Below are positions 1 to 8,999 of a stretch of 13,223 bases of DNA, piece after piece (the stretch's first letter is position 1; every line of letters starts with the position of its first letter). The position numbers and the translations under genes are program-made. The notes under the pieces were generated by a model that was given only the letters and a program-made list of their open reading frames with translations, was not told where the DNA came from and made no database searches. Source of the DNA: Lichtheimia corymbifera B2541 (taxonomy: Eukaryota; Mucoromycota; Mucoromycetes; Mucorales; Lichtheimiaceae); the NCBI GenBank assembly GCA_000697475.1, contig JNEU01000474.1, positions 1 through 13,223 on the forward strand, in the 5' to 3' direction.

Positions 1-365
1 TCGCCCTTTGGCTCTTGATCCACGAGTAGGCGACACCGCAAATGCTTTGTGACTTAATCGTAGCCGGGTACAAGGGATCCTTAGGAACAGTACGTCCTCG
101 CCATGGCCCCGCCCTAAAAGTGATAGACGTTGACGTGAGGACTCTCCCTCCGGGATACCTACATGCCGATCCTTCCGTATGTGCTAGCAACTGGCATATA
201 TAACGGGCTGGGCGCACGCCTGAATCCGGGTTGGAGCCTTCCATCCACCAATCTCTCTCGCAATTCTTGCCAAGAAACTCATGCCAAAGGATGGACATCT
301 ACGTAATAGGCATGTGAGTCATGAAGCCATTAGATCGTTATGTTGCATGTCACTTACTATCTGCC
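1..365. other. Left-edge non-coding stretch
   Basis: No convincing gene is visible on either strand. It lies downstream of the minus-strand gene that ends at 366, so it should hold that gene's 3' UTR, but I see no AATAAA signal within about 150 nt of the stop. A TATA-like element (CATATATAA, 194-202) lies on the plus strand. The only ATG reading frame after it (from 281) is 43 codons long and runs antisense into the last exon of the neighbouring gene, so I do not call it. Confidence 0.5.
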
Positions 366-2587
366 TCAATCAAAGGCTGCTGCATCATAGGGATCAAAAT
401 CGTCGCCCATGATTTCTGCAAAAACGTCATCTCCGCCCATAACTAAAGGGTCAAAGGTTAGTATCATAGTCAATCACATCACCAGATAAGTAGTTTACTT
501 ACAAGAATCTGATTGTTGTGCATATTCAGTCAAAATTGTTGATGGTGGTGCGAGCTCTACCTCCGTAAAGAGCAATGATGATGATGATGATGATGCTGTT
601 GGTGGTAATATAGGTGATAATGCAAGCTCTGCCTCCGTGAATAGCAATGCGGATGATGATGATGCGAGTGGGTATATCGGTGATAATGATGATGGTATAG
701 GTGATGATGAGGGTATAGGCGATGATGATGATGCTGCTGTTGTTGGTGCCTCTGACCGTTTTAAGCGTCTTCTTGGGATCGCAATTGGTCTTGCTCTATC
801 CTCTTGTACCATGGTTGAGGATGTGGATGCGGATGATGTTGGAGGTTGTGATGGCGGTGATAATGGCGGAGGTGATGGTGGCAGTCTTGGGGGTGATGGT
901 GGCGGTCTTGGAGGTGATGGTGGCCTTGGCGGTGATGGTGGTGGCCTTCGATGTGATGGTGGTGGCCTTGGATATGCTGGCAGTGGATTGCCACTTATCC
1001 TCTGCAATCGAAGGCGACTTCTAGGCCTGATGATGGGCCTTCGGATCTGCAACCGTGGTCGGTTGTTGCTGGTACCTGTGCTTGTTGCAACAGGTATTGC
1101 TGATGCTGATGATGCTGATGGTGCTGATGTTGCTACTGCTGCTACTGCTGCTACTACTACTTCCGGTGTGGCCTCCGGATGAATGATTGGCGGTGGTGGC
1201 ATCGCCTGTGTATACATGATCGGTGGTGGTGGTGGTGGTGGCGGCAATGATGGTGGTGGATGTGGCAATGGCAATGGCAATGGCAATGGTGGTGGTGGAT
1301 ATGCCATGTTTGTACCTTGCACGTCTTGGAGGACTTGTGCTTGCTCTGTGGGTTCTTCCACATCTATAAAAGCAAAAAAGATTGGATTAATATGAAATCA
1401 CTTCATTTGATATCAATCCCAATATGTAATGCACTTACCATTCTCTACGATCTCTCGTTGCTGCTCTGGTGTACCAGGAACTGCATCTGGGATGTCGGTA
1501 TCTGGCTCGTAGATGTCGAGCAAGCTAAGAGCTTGGCCTATAAAGAAAAACCGGTTAGCATCAATGTTTTACTCATAAGATCCTTTCATAAAGAATACTT
1601 ACAAAGCTCGTCTAGGGATGATGATGATGATGATGATGATGTGGATGCAGATGCAGACGATGACGATGCAGATGATGAAGATGTGGATGCAGATGCAGAT
1701 GATGAAGATGAAGATGGTGGTGGTGCCAATGGCAATGCAGATGCGGATGATGAGGATGCGGATGCGGATGCTTTTGGTACAGATGATGATGCAGATGATG
1801 ATGATGCCAATGATGATGAAGTGGATGATGATGAAGTGGATGATGCAGATGCCAATGCAGATGATGAAGATGCAGACGATAAAGATGAAGATGCCAATGT
1901 AGATGCTGAAGATGCCGATGCTGGTGATGCTGATGATGCTGATGATGATGCTGATGCTGATGCTGTAGTAGTAGTAGCAGACTTTGGTGCCGGCAAAGCG
2001 CGCACACTCTGCATGGCTTTATGCATAGCCATTCCTCGAAGCAACTTTGGTGCTGGTGACCGTGTGCTGGTAACTTGCTTGGATGGCTTGAAAAGATCCA
2101 CAGCTGATGAAGAGTAGTTAACTACTGCATCACCCTCCAAGGCCGACATGTTGCCATGACGAGGCACTTGTGCTACTGGTCGTGTTGAGAACATCATACC
2201 AGGATACTCGCAGGCTTGCGCCATGCATGGAACCACTGGAGCTACCCAGGGTTGTCGATTAGTCAAGACAACAGGGCTAGTAGGCACCTGTGTCGAATCA
2301 CTCACCTTTTCCCTGGCCGCCCGCAACGGCACGCCGGCCGTGCAGTCAGCATTGTTAGCAATCGGGCCTGAGGTCAACCGATTGTTGGGGCGCGAAAGCC
2401 CCCACCGAACCAACGGAAAAACGACACCGAGAGAGAAGGCAATTGGCACCACCCACATGAAATGTACTTGTTCGAAAACGTTCCATTTCAATGCGGTGAG
2501 CACGAGCACGAGAGGAAAGAAGCGAGCCGGTTCTTGAGGAACTTGAGATGGCATGGCAACAGTAAGATAAAGAAGAACTGTCGCCAT
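366..2587 (-). CDS. Four-exon gene: N-terminal membrane segments, Ser/Ala-rich then Pro-rich low-complexity protein (673 aa)
   Basis: Function is not recognised. Exons are 2587-1603, 1537-1439, 1363-503 and 442-366. The introns (1602-1538, 1438-1364, 502-443) all start GTAAGT and end TAG; two carry a perfect CTAAC branch point about 15 nt before the acceptor. Joining them keeps one frame throughout (2022 nt, 673 residues plus TGA). The ATG at 2587 has a strong context (GCCATGG). The same frame is open upstream to about 2650 without another ATG, so an extra 5' exon is possible. Residues 2-12, 22-34 and especially 42-60 are hydrophobic, suggesting a membrane anchor. About residues 206-326 are almost only Ser and Ala. 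After a charged, Gln-containing linker (exon 2), exon 3 carries Pro-rich blocks near 380-405 and 490-535 with short Ser runs. The last 24 residues are acidic and end AAFD. It could be a cell-surface or cell-wall-associated protein, but that is inference from composition. Confidence 0.72.
815..1310 (+). repeat. Degenerate GGT/GGC-type triplet repeats (Pro-rich coding on the minus strand)
   Basis: The stretch holds imperfect GGTGGTGGT, GGTGATGGT and GGCAATGGCAAT arrays, the densest being 1212-1245 and 1261-1300. Read on the minus strand they encode the polyproline, PPS and PLPLPL blocks of exon 3. Open frames rich in Gly, Asp or His on other frames are by-products of the repeat. Confidence 0.8.
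1616..1975 (+). repeat. Degenerate GAT/GCA-type trinucleotide repeat tract
   Basis: On the plus strand this is about 360 nt of imperfect GATGATGAT and GATGCA triplets, with a pure (GAT)n run at 1617-1640. On the minus strand it encodes the Ser/Ala tract of the four-exon gene (TCA, GCA, TCT codons). The period stays at 3 and the minus frame has no stop, consistent with triplet expansion inside a coding exon. Confidence 0.85.
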
Positions 2588-2920
2588 GGCGCCCAAAGTC
2601 AACTTAAATACCACCCCGCCGACTGAGTGCCATTTCACGCCCACTCGATCTTACTTTGCAAATGGCACATTACCAAGTCAATTTACGTGTAGAATTGTCT
2701 GTAGATCACGATAAAGTAGTTTATTTAAATAAACAGCGTGTTTTGGAAGCAAACGGACGCGTCAAAGTTTCATAGTAAACATAGTGCAGGTTGCCCTTCT
2801 TTCTTTATTTCGCTTTATACATGGCGTGTTATGAAGACTTTTTACGTGTAGAATGATGCGTACGTATCGAAAATGTAGTTATTATAATAAAGGAGGGCTG
2901 TTGGGATGCAATTGAGCGGG
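2588..2920. other. Upstream region of the low-complexity gene, AT-rich intergenic
   Basis: This holds the presumed promoter of the minus-strand gene starting at 2587. Reading on the minus strand there is a TATTTAAG element about 20 nt before the ATG and an AT-rich stretch (TTTATTTAAATAAAC, near 2719-2733) about 135 nt upstream. No gene is visible. Confidence 0.35.
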
Positions 2921-3563
2921 TCAAAGCTGTATAGCTACCACACTATATAAAGGAAAAATCTCCAGATTCGAGGTATAAGCCTTGACACGTTCCCAGTAGG
3001 TTCTTTCATAGGGGGTGATCATTTTTGTTCTCATAAAGACGGTATGGTTATCTATTAGAACTTTCAGTAATGATCCATCTTCATGTACAAGAAGTGTGCC
3101 CATTGTGACCAGAATAGGAAATGCAGCATGGCCCGTGCACACCCCGCACTGTAATGAACGCTTAGGTTGTTGCACGAACGAGAGACGAAGATAATTGCAT
3201 CCGGTAATGTTCCTTCATTGTACATAAATATCCAGTGATAAATAAGCTACCCATGATTACAATATAGGGCTTACAGCCTTGCTTCTGATTCCTAACAAGC
3301 ACATGTTGGGTATCATCTCTCTCCCAAGTTTTTTAACCTTGCAATACAAGCGTCCGAGAATCACCACTGCCTTTCGTCTATTATGAGCATGTGAGCTAGA
3401 AAGCTTTAGCCAATGTGGCAAAAGGACAAAATAATCCCGATACGGCCATGTAAGTGATCCAGCTTCGGCTTTCCAACCAATTTCTATCTCCCCATTGAAT
3501 GCAGAAACCAATCAAATGATCCATATCATGCACGTACAAGTTGATAACACGATACTCGAGGCA
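2921..3563 (-). pseudogene. Broken coding remnant, unknown family
   Basis: Three adjoining minus-strand stretches read like protein but in different frames. The first (3563-3396) is a 55-codon stretch without ATG support, containing EYRVINLYVHDMDHLIGF and IQWGDRNWLESRSW, ended by TAG. The second (from about 3395 to 3276) holds ILGRLYCKVKKLGREMIPNM and is followed by a GTAAGC donor. The third runs from about 3205 to TGA at 2921, with CGVCTGHAAFPILVTMGTL and MITPYERTYWERVKAY. No set of normal splice sites that I found joins them in one frame, so decay is the simplest reading. A gene with unusual introns is not excluded. No family is recognised. Confidence 0.35.
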
Positions 3564-3636
3564 TTATGTTGAACCCCATTCGTTTTTGTAGTAGAACTTA
3601 AAAGTACAGGATGATCCCATTGTTAAGCTGTGTAGG

Positions 3637-3642
3637 TTTATT
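3637..3642 (-). terminator. Poly(A) signal AATAAA of the 1000-aa gene
   Basis: A perfect AATAAA on the minus strand lies 65 nt after the TAG stop at 3708. It fits the two-exon model, in which the transcript extends past the first-exon stop. Confidence 0.55.
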
Positions 3643-3707
3643 CAGCCTAGTGTGTTGTGAATATAAAAGTAAACAATTGCAAGAGAATGAGCAAGGGCTT
3701 CTAAAAT

Positions 3708-6700
3708 CTACTGCTTAGGTCGACCAAATTTGATAAGCCTAAATTCAACCCCTGCATTGCCTTGTCTCAACCTTGTTTGTTTCCTTGTCACCGTGACATC
3801 TTGACGAATAGCTGCTATGTTCAATCGTAGGATCTCACTAGCGTTCTTGGTGTTCCCCAGGTTATGAATCAAATTCAACCAGAAATCAGCAAAAGGATGT
3901 GATCGATGGTGCGTGACAATATACTCCTCAAAAGGTGTGGTATCGGGCAAACGTGCTCGTAACGTGTAGCTACAAGAATGATCATTAATAAGGGCCATTT
4001 TCAAGGTGACGATCATATATACCTACATCTTGTAAGGATTCAATGTTGTCACTATTCCTCCCTGTTCAGGATAATCATTGAGAAGCCATTGGTGCAAAAG
4101 GTACACTGCATCTTGAGGATTACACGGCGAGGTAAACTTGGAGGGGTGGTCACCACACATCAAAGCTGATCTCCCTTGAAGTTCTTGATCCAAAATCATT
4201 GGCTGTATTGGTGTTGTATTTTCAATGCGTGCTCGTTCACTTGTCCAGAGACGATCCAAGTCAACAGCATACCGATGAAGACCAAAACCTGCTTGTTGGC
4301 GAATCAAAGCTGTTGCCTCGTTCCTGGAGAATCCTTGCCTTGTAATGAAATCACCTCTTATCGCATCTGATCCCACGTCCTTGTTCACTTGTAATCCAAG
4401 ACCGGTCGCCAAGAAACGAAGCGTAAACATCTCCTCTTCACCTCGCAACTCCAATGGGATCCAGTCAAAGCACCGCATCTCAATAATGACATTTCGTCCC
4501 TCCTTGCCTTGCATATTGTCATCCATCCATCGTAACACCAGTGAGCCATTTCTTGTAATCTTGACTTGAGACCCTTCAAGAAGTGGATAGAAAGGGAGCC
4601 GATCTCGCATCCAACGTGATTCAGATAATTGCCGCATATGTTCGATCAAAGCATTGCCTTCCAAACCATCCAACATGTAACGACTACGTCTTGAAAGAGC
4701 TGCACGTACTTGATCCTCGTCTTCCATCCAATCGTTATCTTCACATCCTTCTGGCCCAAAGTCTTTGATAAGCTTCTTAAGTGGATGATCATCACCAGTA
4801 GCTGCACAAATGTGACTCCTGCAGGCCAAGGCACTCAAAGAATAAAAGCGGTCTTGAGGAACACCATTTGCCCATTTGAACCAAGCATCACGATCACTTG
4901 ATGGGATATGCACAAATAAATCGGGATATTGCTTCTTCCACAAAAGTGCCACCTGATGTTGTCGTTCCTTGCTCCTAGGGCGACCCACAGCTCTACCAAT
5001 GGTCTCCATGCGTTGAGTAGCACCAAGGGATTTTGCTTCTGATTCTGCCAAAGCCAATGCTGCTGCCACATGTGGATCCATTGGTTCGTTGTGTATGTTG
5101 AGACGACGTCGAGCCCAATGAGATGATAATTCCTTCTTGGCATTCTCCAACTCTTGATAAAGCTCTCGAGCTTCTTCTGGTAGATATGGTGCATCATGAG
5201 CACAACGCTGGTATAACAAGTCGCAGAGACTATCGTGATCCAATTCAGAGCCTAGCTCCAATACCAGTCTTTGAGCTGTATGCATCCAAAAGAACGTGAT
5301 TGCCCAGGTGTAGTAAGATACAGTACAAAGTGAACGCGGTCGACGGTCAAATTTCTCAACGTCAGGGTGGAGATGAGGAATGATGATAGTCTTGTATCCC
5401 TTTGGAGGGTGGATAGATGCTGGATCACTGAAATATGTATCACCGGCATAATGCTGTAAGGTGGCAACGCCCACGTGGTCCAGGTAATGTTGCCTTGGCA
5501 ACCCGTATCGATGGCAAAAGTTGGATCGTGCACATGAAGAAGAATATGAAGACATGGTGATGCAAATAAGCGGTCGTGTGATATGGAGATATTCAATCAG
5601 CTGTGCGAGGTTTTGATCAAAAGAACCAACATCAGCTCCAAACGGCATCAGGTTCACCAATGGCAAAAAGTATTCGGAACGTAATACAGTTGGATTACTA
5701 CGAGGACCTTCTTCGACATCAATCAAGCTATTCAGAATCATACGAGTTGCCTTGGAGGATCGTGTCTTGCTTTGGAAGAATGGCTGTAGATTTGATGATG
5801 CTACATTGGATAAACCGCTTCCAATGATTACTGCAATAGTTGAATCACCAAATGTCGTATGCCTTGCTTGCTGAATAAGCATGTTCATAACGTCGTCAGT
5901 CGCGTCATGGATATCCCGTAAGCATGCGAGCCATTTGTTGATATCACATTCAGGGAACCTTGCCAGTGTTGCCATGGATTGGTAGAAGCAAGTCTTTACG
6001 TTCTCAAATGCTTGGCGTTGATAGTCATTGGGTCGCCAATAAAAGTGGTGATGGCCAGCAGTTTGGGCATTGAGCAAGAGGCGAATGTCGAACGCAGCAA
6101 TGAGTTGTTTCTCCACCTGATCGCCTTGCCTCCTTGTCGATCCCAATGGTAAACGCGCTCCAACAAATTCGTACAGCTTGATTCGGTCATGGAGCTGGTC
6201 TGCCGAAAAATGTGTTTCAAGAAAGTGGACAAACCAGGAGACAGGTCGCGTGGAAACCTCACCAAAGATGTTTTTGAATCGGCGCTCAGGAGTGTTGCAT
6301 GAAAGACGACAACGACCAATATATCGCACGTGACAATTTGCACCATCAACCGCTTGAAGAGCAAACATGGTTTCCCATTCTTCAAATACTGAATCTGAAT
6401 CGCCATTCTTGTCATTTGCGAGTATGATTTGAAGCAAGAAATCTTGGACTATTTTGACGGGCACCGTGACACTAACCAAATAGAATGCAAATTCTGTTGC
6501 TGGTGGTGGCACTCCTGAATCAATGTCATATGGCTCAAGGTTGAATATCTCTTCCAGTTGATCATCAGTGATGGCAGTATGATTTCTGAAAACCTGAAGA
6601 GCAAGCTCCAATTCTCCATCAGGCAAGGAAGGACGAAGCAGTCGATATTTGATCCAATCTCTCAGCTCTCCTTGAGGAGGTGTCACAGCTTCATAAGATT

Positions 6701-6767
6701 CCATCCGTTTGAGGATATCCGCACTAGCAATACGGACAACATCCATTGCTCTTCTATTAGACGTCAT
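3708..6767 (-). CDS. Two-exon gene, 1000-aa protein with a divergent GIY-YIG nuclease-like domain
   Basis: Exon 1 is 6767-4027 and exon 2 is 3969-3708, separated by a 57-nt intron (4026-3970, GTAGGT...TTGTAG). Splicing removes the TAG at 4025-4023 and joins NPYK to IYTLRARLPD in frame, giving exactly 1000 residues. Residues about 134-240 show the order of a GIY-YIG nuclease: a MFAL strand where GIY normally sits, Y149-I150-G151 followed by RC, Arg162/Arg163 in TPERRFKNIF, Glu219 in E-xx-LI-xx-F, then LLN (Asn233) and AG. The GIY half is degenerate. Residues 398-468 hold RPLICIT, a GLPRQ turn, TLQHYAG and IIIPHLHPD, weakly recalling a uracil-DNA-glycosylase-like core. VGRPRSK (594-600) resembles an AT-hook core, just after a helical, charged stretch (530-585). 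The rest is unrecognised. A second Met (residue 8) is an alternative start. TTTCAG directly before the ATG hints at a 5' UTR intron. A DNA-acting enzyme is inferred. Confidence 0.72.
3970..4026 (-). other. 57-nt intron in the 1000-aa gene
   Basis: The donor is GTAGGT at 4026 and the acceptor TTGTAG ends at 3970, with a TTATTAAT branch-point-like element about 20 nt before the acceptor. Phase is 2/1 (AT|C, Ile). Exon lengths (2741 and 262 nt) sum to 3003, an exact multiple of three. If the intron is retained, translation stops two bases into it and gives a 914-residue form ending NPYKM. Confidence 0.75.
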
Positions 6768-7009
6768 TGCTGAAAGGGAATCAGTACCTATGCTTTGTGC
6801 TATTATCGATCATGTAGCCGCAAACCTTTTATGGCTCGCAAGTTTGAATCGAATAGCAGTCGGCGAAGATGTATTGATTGAAAGAGAGGCAAGGTAAATA
6901 ATGAATCCAACCTTTGATAGCTTTAATGATGACTACTCGGACAATGATGCACCCTTTATGATGCTGCAAAAGAATAAAGCTGCTGATTGTTGTTTGCTTT
7001 TCTCTATGA
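6768..7009. other. Upstream region of the 1000-aa gene
   Basis: On the minus strand TACTGATTCCCTTTCAG ends directly before the CAATG start, which looks like a branch point plus acceptor of a 5' UTR intron; the best donor I see is a weak GTTTGC near 6827. A TATTTACC element lies near 6900. On the plus strand a 41-codon frame from 6901 (Asp/Asn-rich start) is too short to call. Confidence 0.3.
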
Positions 7010-7306
7010 CTACCACGTTCCTTTGAATTGCAATGCCATCGTCATCACCAAGCAAAGAAATTGCTTGTACCAACACAGGCTTTCAAAAGTCCTAATTGAA
7101 AATGCTTGCATGACTGCTGGCCATTGAATTGAGTATCCTTGTCTACATGTAGAAACTCTCGTTCTTGCAAGATCAGAAATAACAATCTCCTAAATTGGTG
7201 GTGTAGGCCATTGTCTGTTCGTGGACCCATTATTGTGTTGAATGAATTCTGCCAAATCAATACCCCTGGATGACCATCGATAATCACAACCAGCTAAAAG
7301 GCACAT
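7010..7306 (-). pseudogene. Relic of an XPG/FEN1/EXO1-type nuclease
   Basis: A minus-strand frame from ATG at 7306 reads MCLLAGCDYRWSSRGIDLAE. This matches the pattern of the C-terminal XPG core (M-C-I/L-L-x-G-C-D-Y-x-x-S-x-R-G-I-x-L-A), which carries the last metal-binding Asp and leads into the helix-hairpin-helix. The final Gly of GIG is Asp here. The frame hits TAG at 7190 and then stays open in the same frame to TAG at 7010, with EIVISDLARTRVST and FSIRTFESLCWYKQF. A normal XPG protein is 350-900 residues; no start domain is visible, so this is a fragment. The motif identification is from family knowledge and was not checked by search. Confidence 0.45.
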
Positions 7307-7428
7307 GTACTAAATTCTCGGTCGATTCATGTGTGATTTCTTTATTCATTTAACACCACAGAGCAACCGATGCTGAATGCCAAATTCACCTCACACAGCA
7401 TAATGCTTTAGGTGCAACGCTCTTTTTC

Positions 7429-7611
7429 TCACTTTTCACACAACTCGAATAAGCGTTGCTTTGAACCAACTCCTTCACCAAGATTACGGAAAGCAATCCA
7501 GCTCATTCTCAAAGACACAATCGGAGACACTTGATGTTGCAATGGAGCCGCAGCATTTGAAGCCAAGCTGTCACCATGGCAGTGGACAGTAACAAGTTTT
7601 ATTACGCTTCG
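7429..7611 (-). pseudogene. Possible upstream piece of the XPG-type relic
   Basis: A 60-codon minus-strand frame without ATG, bounded by TGA at both ends, reads VIKLVTVHCHGDSLASNA and later FRNLGEGVGSKQRLFELCEK. In XPG-family proteins a V-x-E/C-D-x-D-L segment precedes the GCDY motif by about 60-100 residues. The order and spacing fit, but the resemblance is weak and the frame differs from that of the GCDY segment, with about 120 nt between them. Confidence 0.22.
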
Positions 7612-7641
7612 TCATGTTGAAGACAACGTTCTAGGAAACTG

Positions 7642-7938
7642 ATGACAACCAACAGCCAGCAGCAGCAATATGGTCCAGGAGATATGGATGGCGCGAAACC
7701 AATGGATCAGTTCACCAAACACTCTTTTCATTACCATGACAACATGAATGAGGCTCTTGTGATTTACCAGCCAGTATTGCAAAATGTCACAAAATGGACG
7801 TATTGTAGAAATCCACCCGCGTATAATATCAAAATAAGATGGGATTATAGTAGTAATTATCAGAATAAAAACGTCATTGGAGAAAACATTCACGTTTCCT
7901 GTTCCTTTGCATATCTCACTCGATGCTCTTCATATTAA
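7642..7938 (+). CDS. Small hypothetical ORF (98 aa)
   Basis: The ORF starts at ATG 7642 and ends at TAA 7938. The N-terminus is polar (MTTNSQQQQYGPGDMDG), followed by FTKHSFHYHDNMNEALVIYQ and a Tyr/Asn-rich middle. There is no signal peptide or membrane segment and no recognised domain. The opposite strand carries a similar-length frame without ATG support that is hydrophobic, which looks like the shadow. There is no obvious TATA box or poly(A) signal close by. It may be a chance frame. Confidence 0.25.
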   Translation: MTTNSQQQQYGPGDMDGAKPMDQFTKHSFHYHDNMNEALVIYQPVLQNVTKWTYCRNPPAYNIKIRWDYSSNYQNKNVIGENIHVSCSFAYLTRCSSY

Positions 7939-8265
7939 ACAACTTGCCATTAACAACTCTATTTGGCTATGTATAATCGATTGCAATGGCAACGGTGCTC
8001 ATTATTGGACAGCTTTTGTCTAGCTCAAGCATATCGGAGAATACCCACCCAAGTTGACCCCGACCAATAAACGTTCACCCCAATCTTTAACTTCAAATTG
8101 CAGCATACTCACCTCCCATACCTTCATGTCGCTTTCACCATTCACAAGAGCATTCGCTCCGCTGCATGATGGTAGTAATTTCATCGCGCTAGGACGCCAT
8201 TTTTACTTTCTCAATAAGGAAAATTTTTTGAGTATCATTGTGTTTCACTTCGATAATTCAAGTCT
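7939..8265. other. Intergenic, no gene seen
   Basis: Nothing convincing on either strand. The 77-codon plus frame from 8054 runs into the tRNA and is Ser/Phe-rich without protein-like pattern. The region just before the tRNA is AT-rich, as is common for tRNA upstream DNA. Confidence 0.4.
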
Positions 8266-8347
8266 GTCACTTTGGCGGAGTGGTTAACGCGGTGCCCTGC
8301 TAAGGCATTGTCCTTTGGACGCGCAGGTTCGAATCCTGCAGGTGACG
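8266..8347 (+). tRNA. tRNA-Ser (anticodon GCT)
   Basis: An 82-nt cloverleaf without intron. The acceptor stem GTCACTT (8266-8272) pairs with AGGTGAC (8340-8346), and the discriminator base is G8347. The D arm is GCG...CGC (8275-8277/8288-8290). The anticodon stem is GTGCC/GGCAT with loop CTGCTAA and anticodon GCT at 8299-8301, reading AGC/AGU serine codons. The long variable arm TGTCC-TTT-GGACG is the hallmark of serine and leucine tRNAs. The T arm is GCAGG-TTCGAAT-CCTGC. CCA is not encoded. Internal A and B boxes (TGGCGGAGTGG and GGTTCGAATCC) serve as the Pol III promoter. Confidence 0.96.
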
Positions 8348-8999
8348 ATCACCTTTTGTTTTGAATTTGCATGGAGTCACGTGACGTTTGGGTGTCGATG
8401 CTCTTATTTTGGCCAAAACGTGAGTGAAAGTAGAAGAGGGTTATCCTTTATTCATAGCATGCTTTCGAGTTAGATAGATATGTATACAAAATGATGGGTA
8501 CGACATTATTTTGGGTGTTGAGAAAGCTAAGTAAATAGTAATCGATCCGACAATGTTTATTTATATGCGATAATAAAGTCAAAACAATGTGCCCTGGATC
8601 TGGGTCCCACACGGGAGTGGATAGCATCGGTTATGAGGAAGAAGTGAGATAAGGAGAAAAGCGAAGGAAAATGGGTGATTTATATATCGCCCTGATTCAA
8701 ATGTGGTCATTCTGATATGAGACAATGGACTCATAAAGAGCCATAACACAAAGAACACGTTGGAATTGACTGTGAGAAATAAGGTGTCTCTTTATGACTG
8801 ATTATTGAAAAGTCGATGTATCAATGCCGCTAACATAATATCTTATTCTAATGGCACTAGGGATTGTCAAACATCCTTGTGATCGATACAAAGAGTTAAC
8901 ACGATTTATTATCACATGGTTTATTTACAGCATCCAATGAGTGTGTATATTCCTTCTATAGACCCATCTACCGATCACCGTATCTTTTGAAACTATGCG
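8348..8999. other. AT-rich intergenic region
   Basis: No frame of protein-like composition on either strand. A perfect 10-bp palindrome GTCACGTGAC (8376-8385, E-box core CACGTG) lies 29 nt past the tRNA. A plus-strand AATAAAG is at 8572-8578. A candidate minus-strand transcript end for the neighbouring broken gene would fall here, but no AATAAA is close to 9000. Confidence 0.4.
8354..8362 (+). terminator. Pol III terminator of the tRNA
   Basis: Two T4 runs (8354-8357 and 8359-8362) start 7 nt after the tRNA end, the usual signal for RNA polymerase III release. Confidence 0.75.

Noticed and set aside
637..1182. 181-codon plus-strand Gly/Asp-rich frame
   Set aside because: Shadow of the Pro-rich exon 3 on the other strand, produced by triplet repeats.
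815..1975. Repeats considered as a CRISPR array or satellite
   Set aside because: There are no constant repeat/spacer units; it is an imperfect trinucleotide repeat inside exons.
1612..2007. His/Leu-rich minus-strand frame
   Set aside because: A different frame of the same CAT/TCA repeat; the splice-consistent frame is the Ser/Ala one.
1260..2117. 285-codon plus-strand Asp-rich frame
   Set aside because: It is the reverse reading of the GAT repeat, covers two GT-AG introns of the minus gene, and its non-repeat part has no protein-like pattern.
4835..5203. 122-codon minus-strand frame and similar frames inside 4.0-6.7 kb
   Set aside because: Off-frame shadows of the 1000-residue gene.
8054..8287. 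77-codon plus-strand frame
   Set aside because: It overlaps the first 22 nt of the tRNA-Ser and has no protein-like composition.
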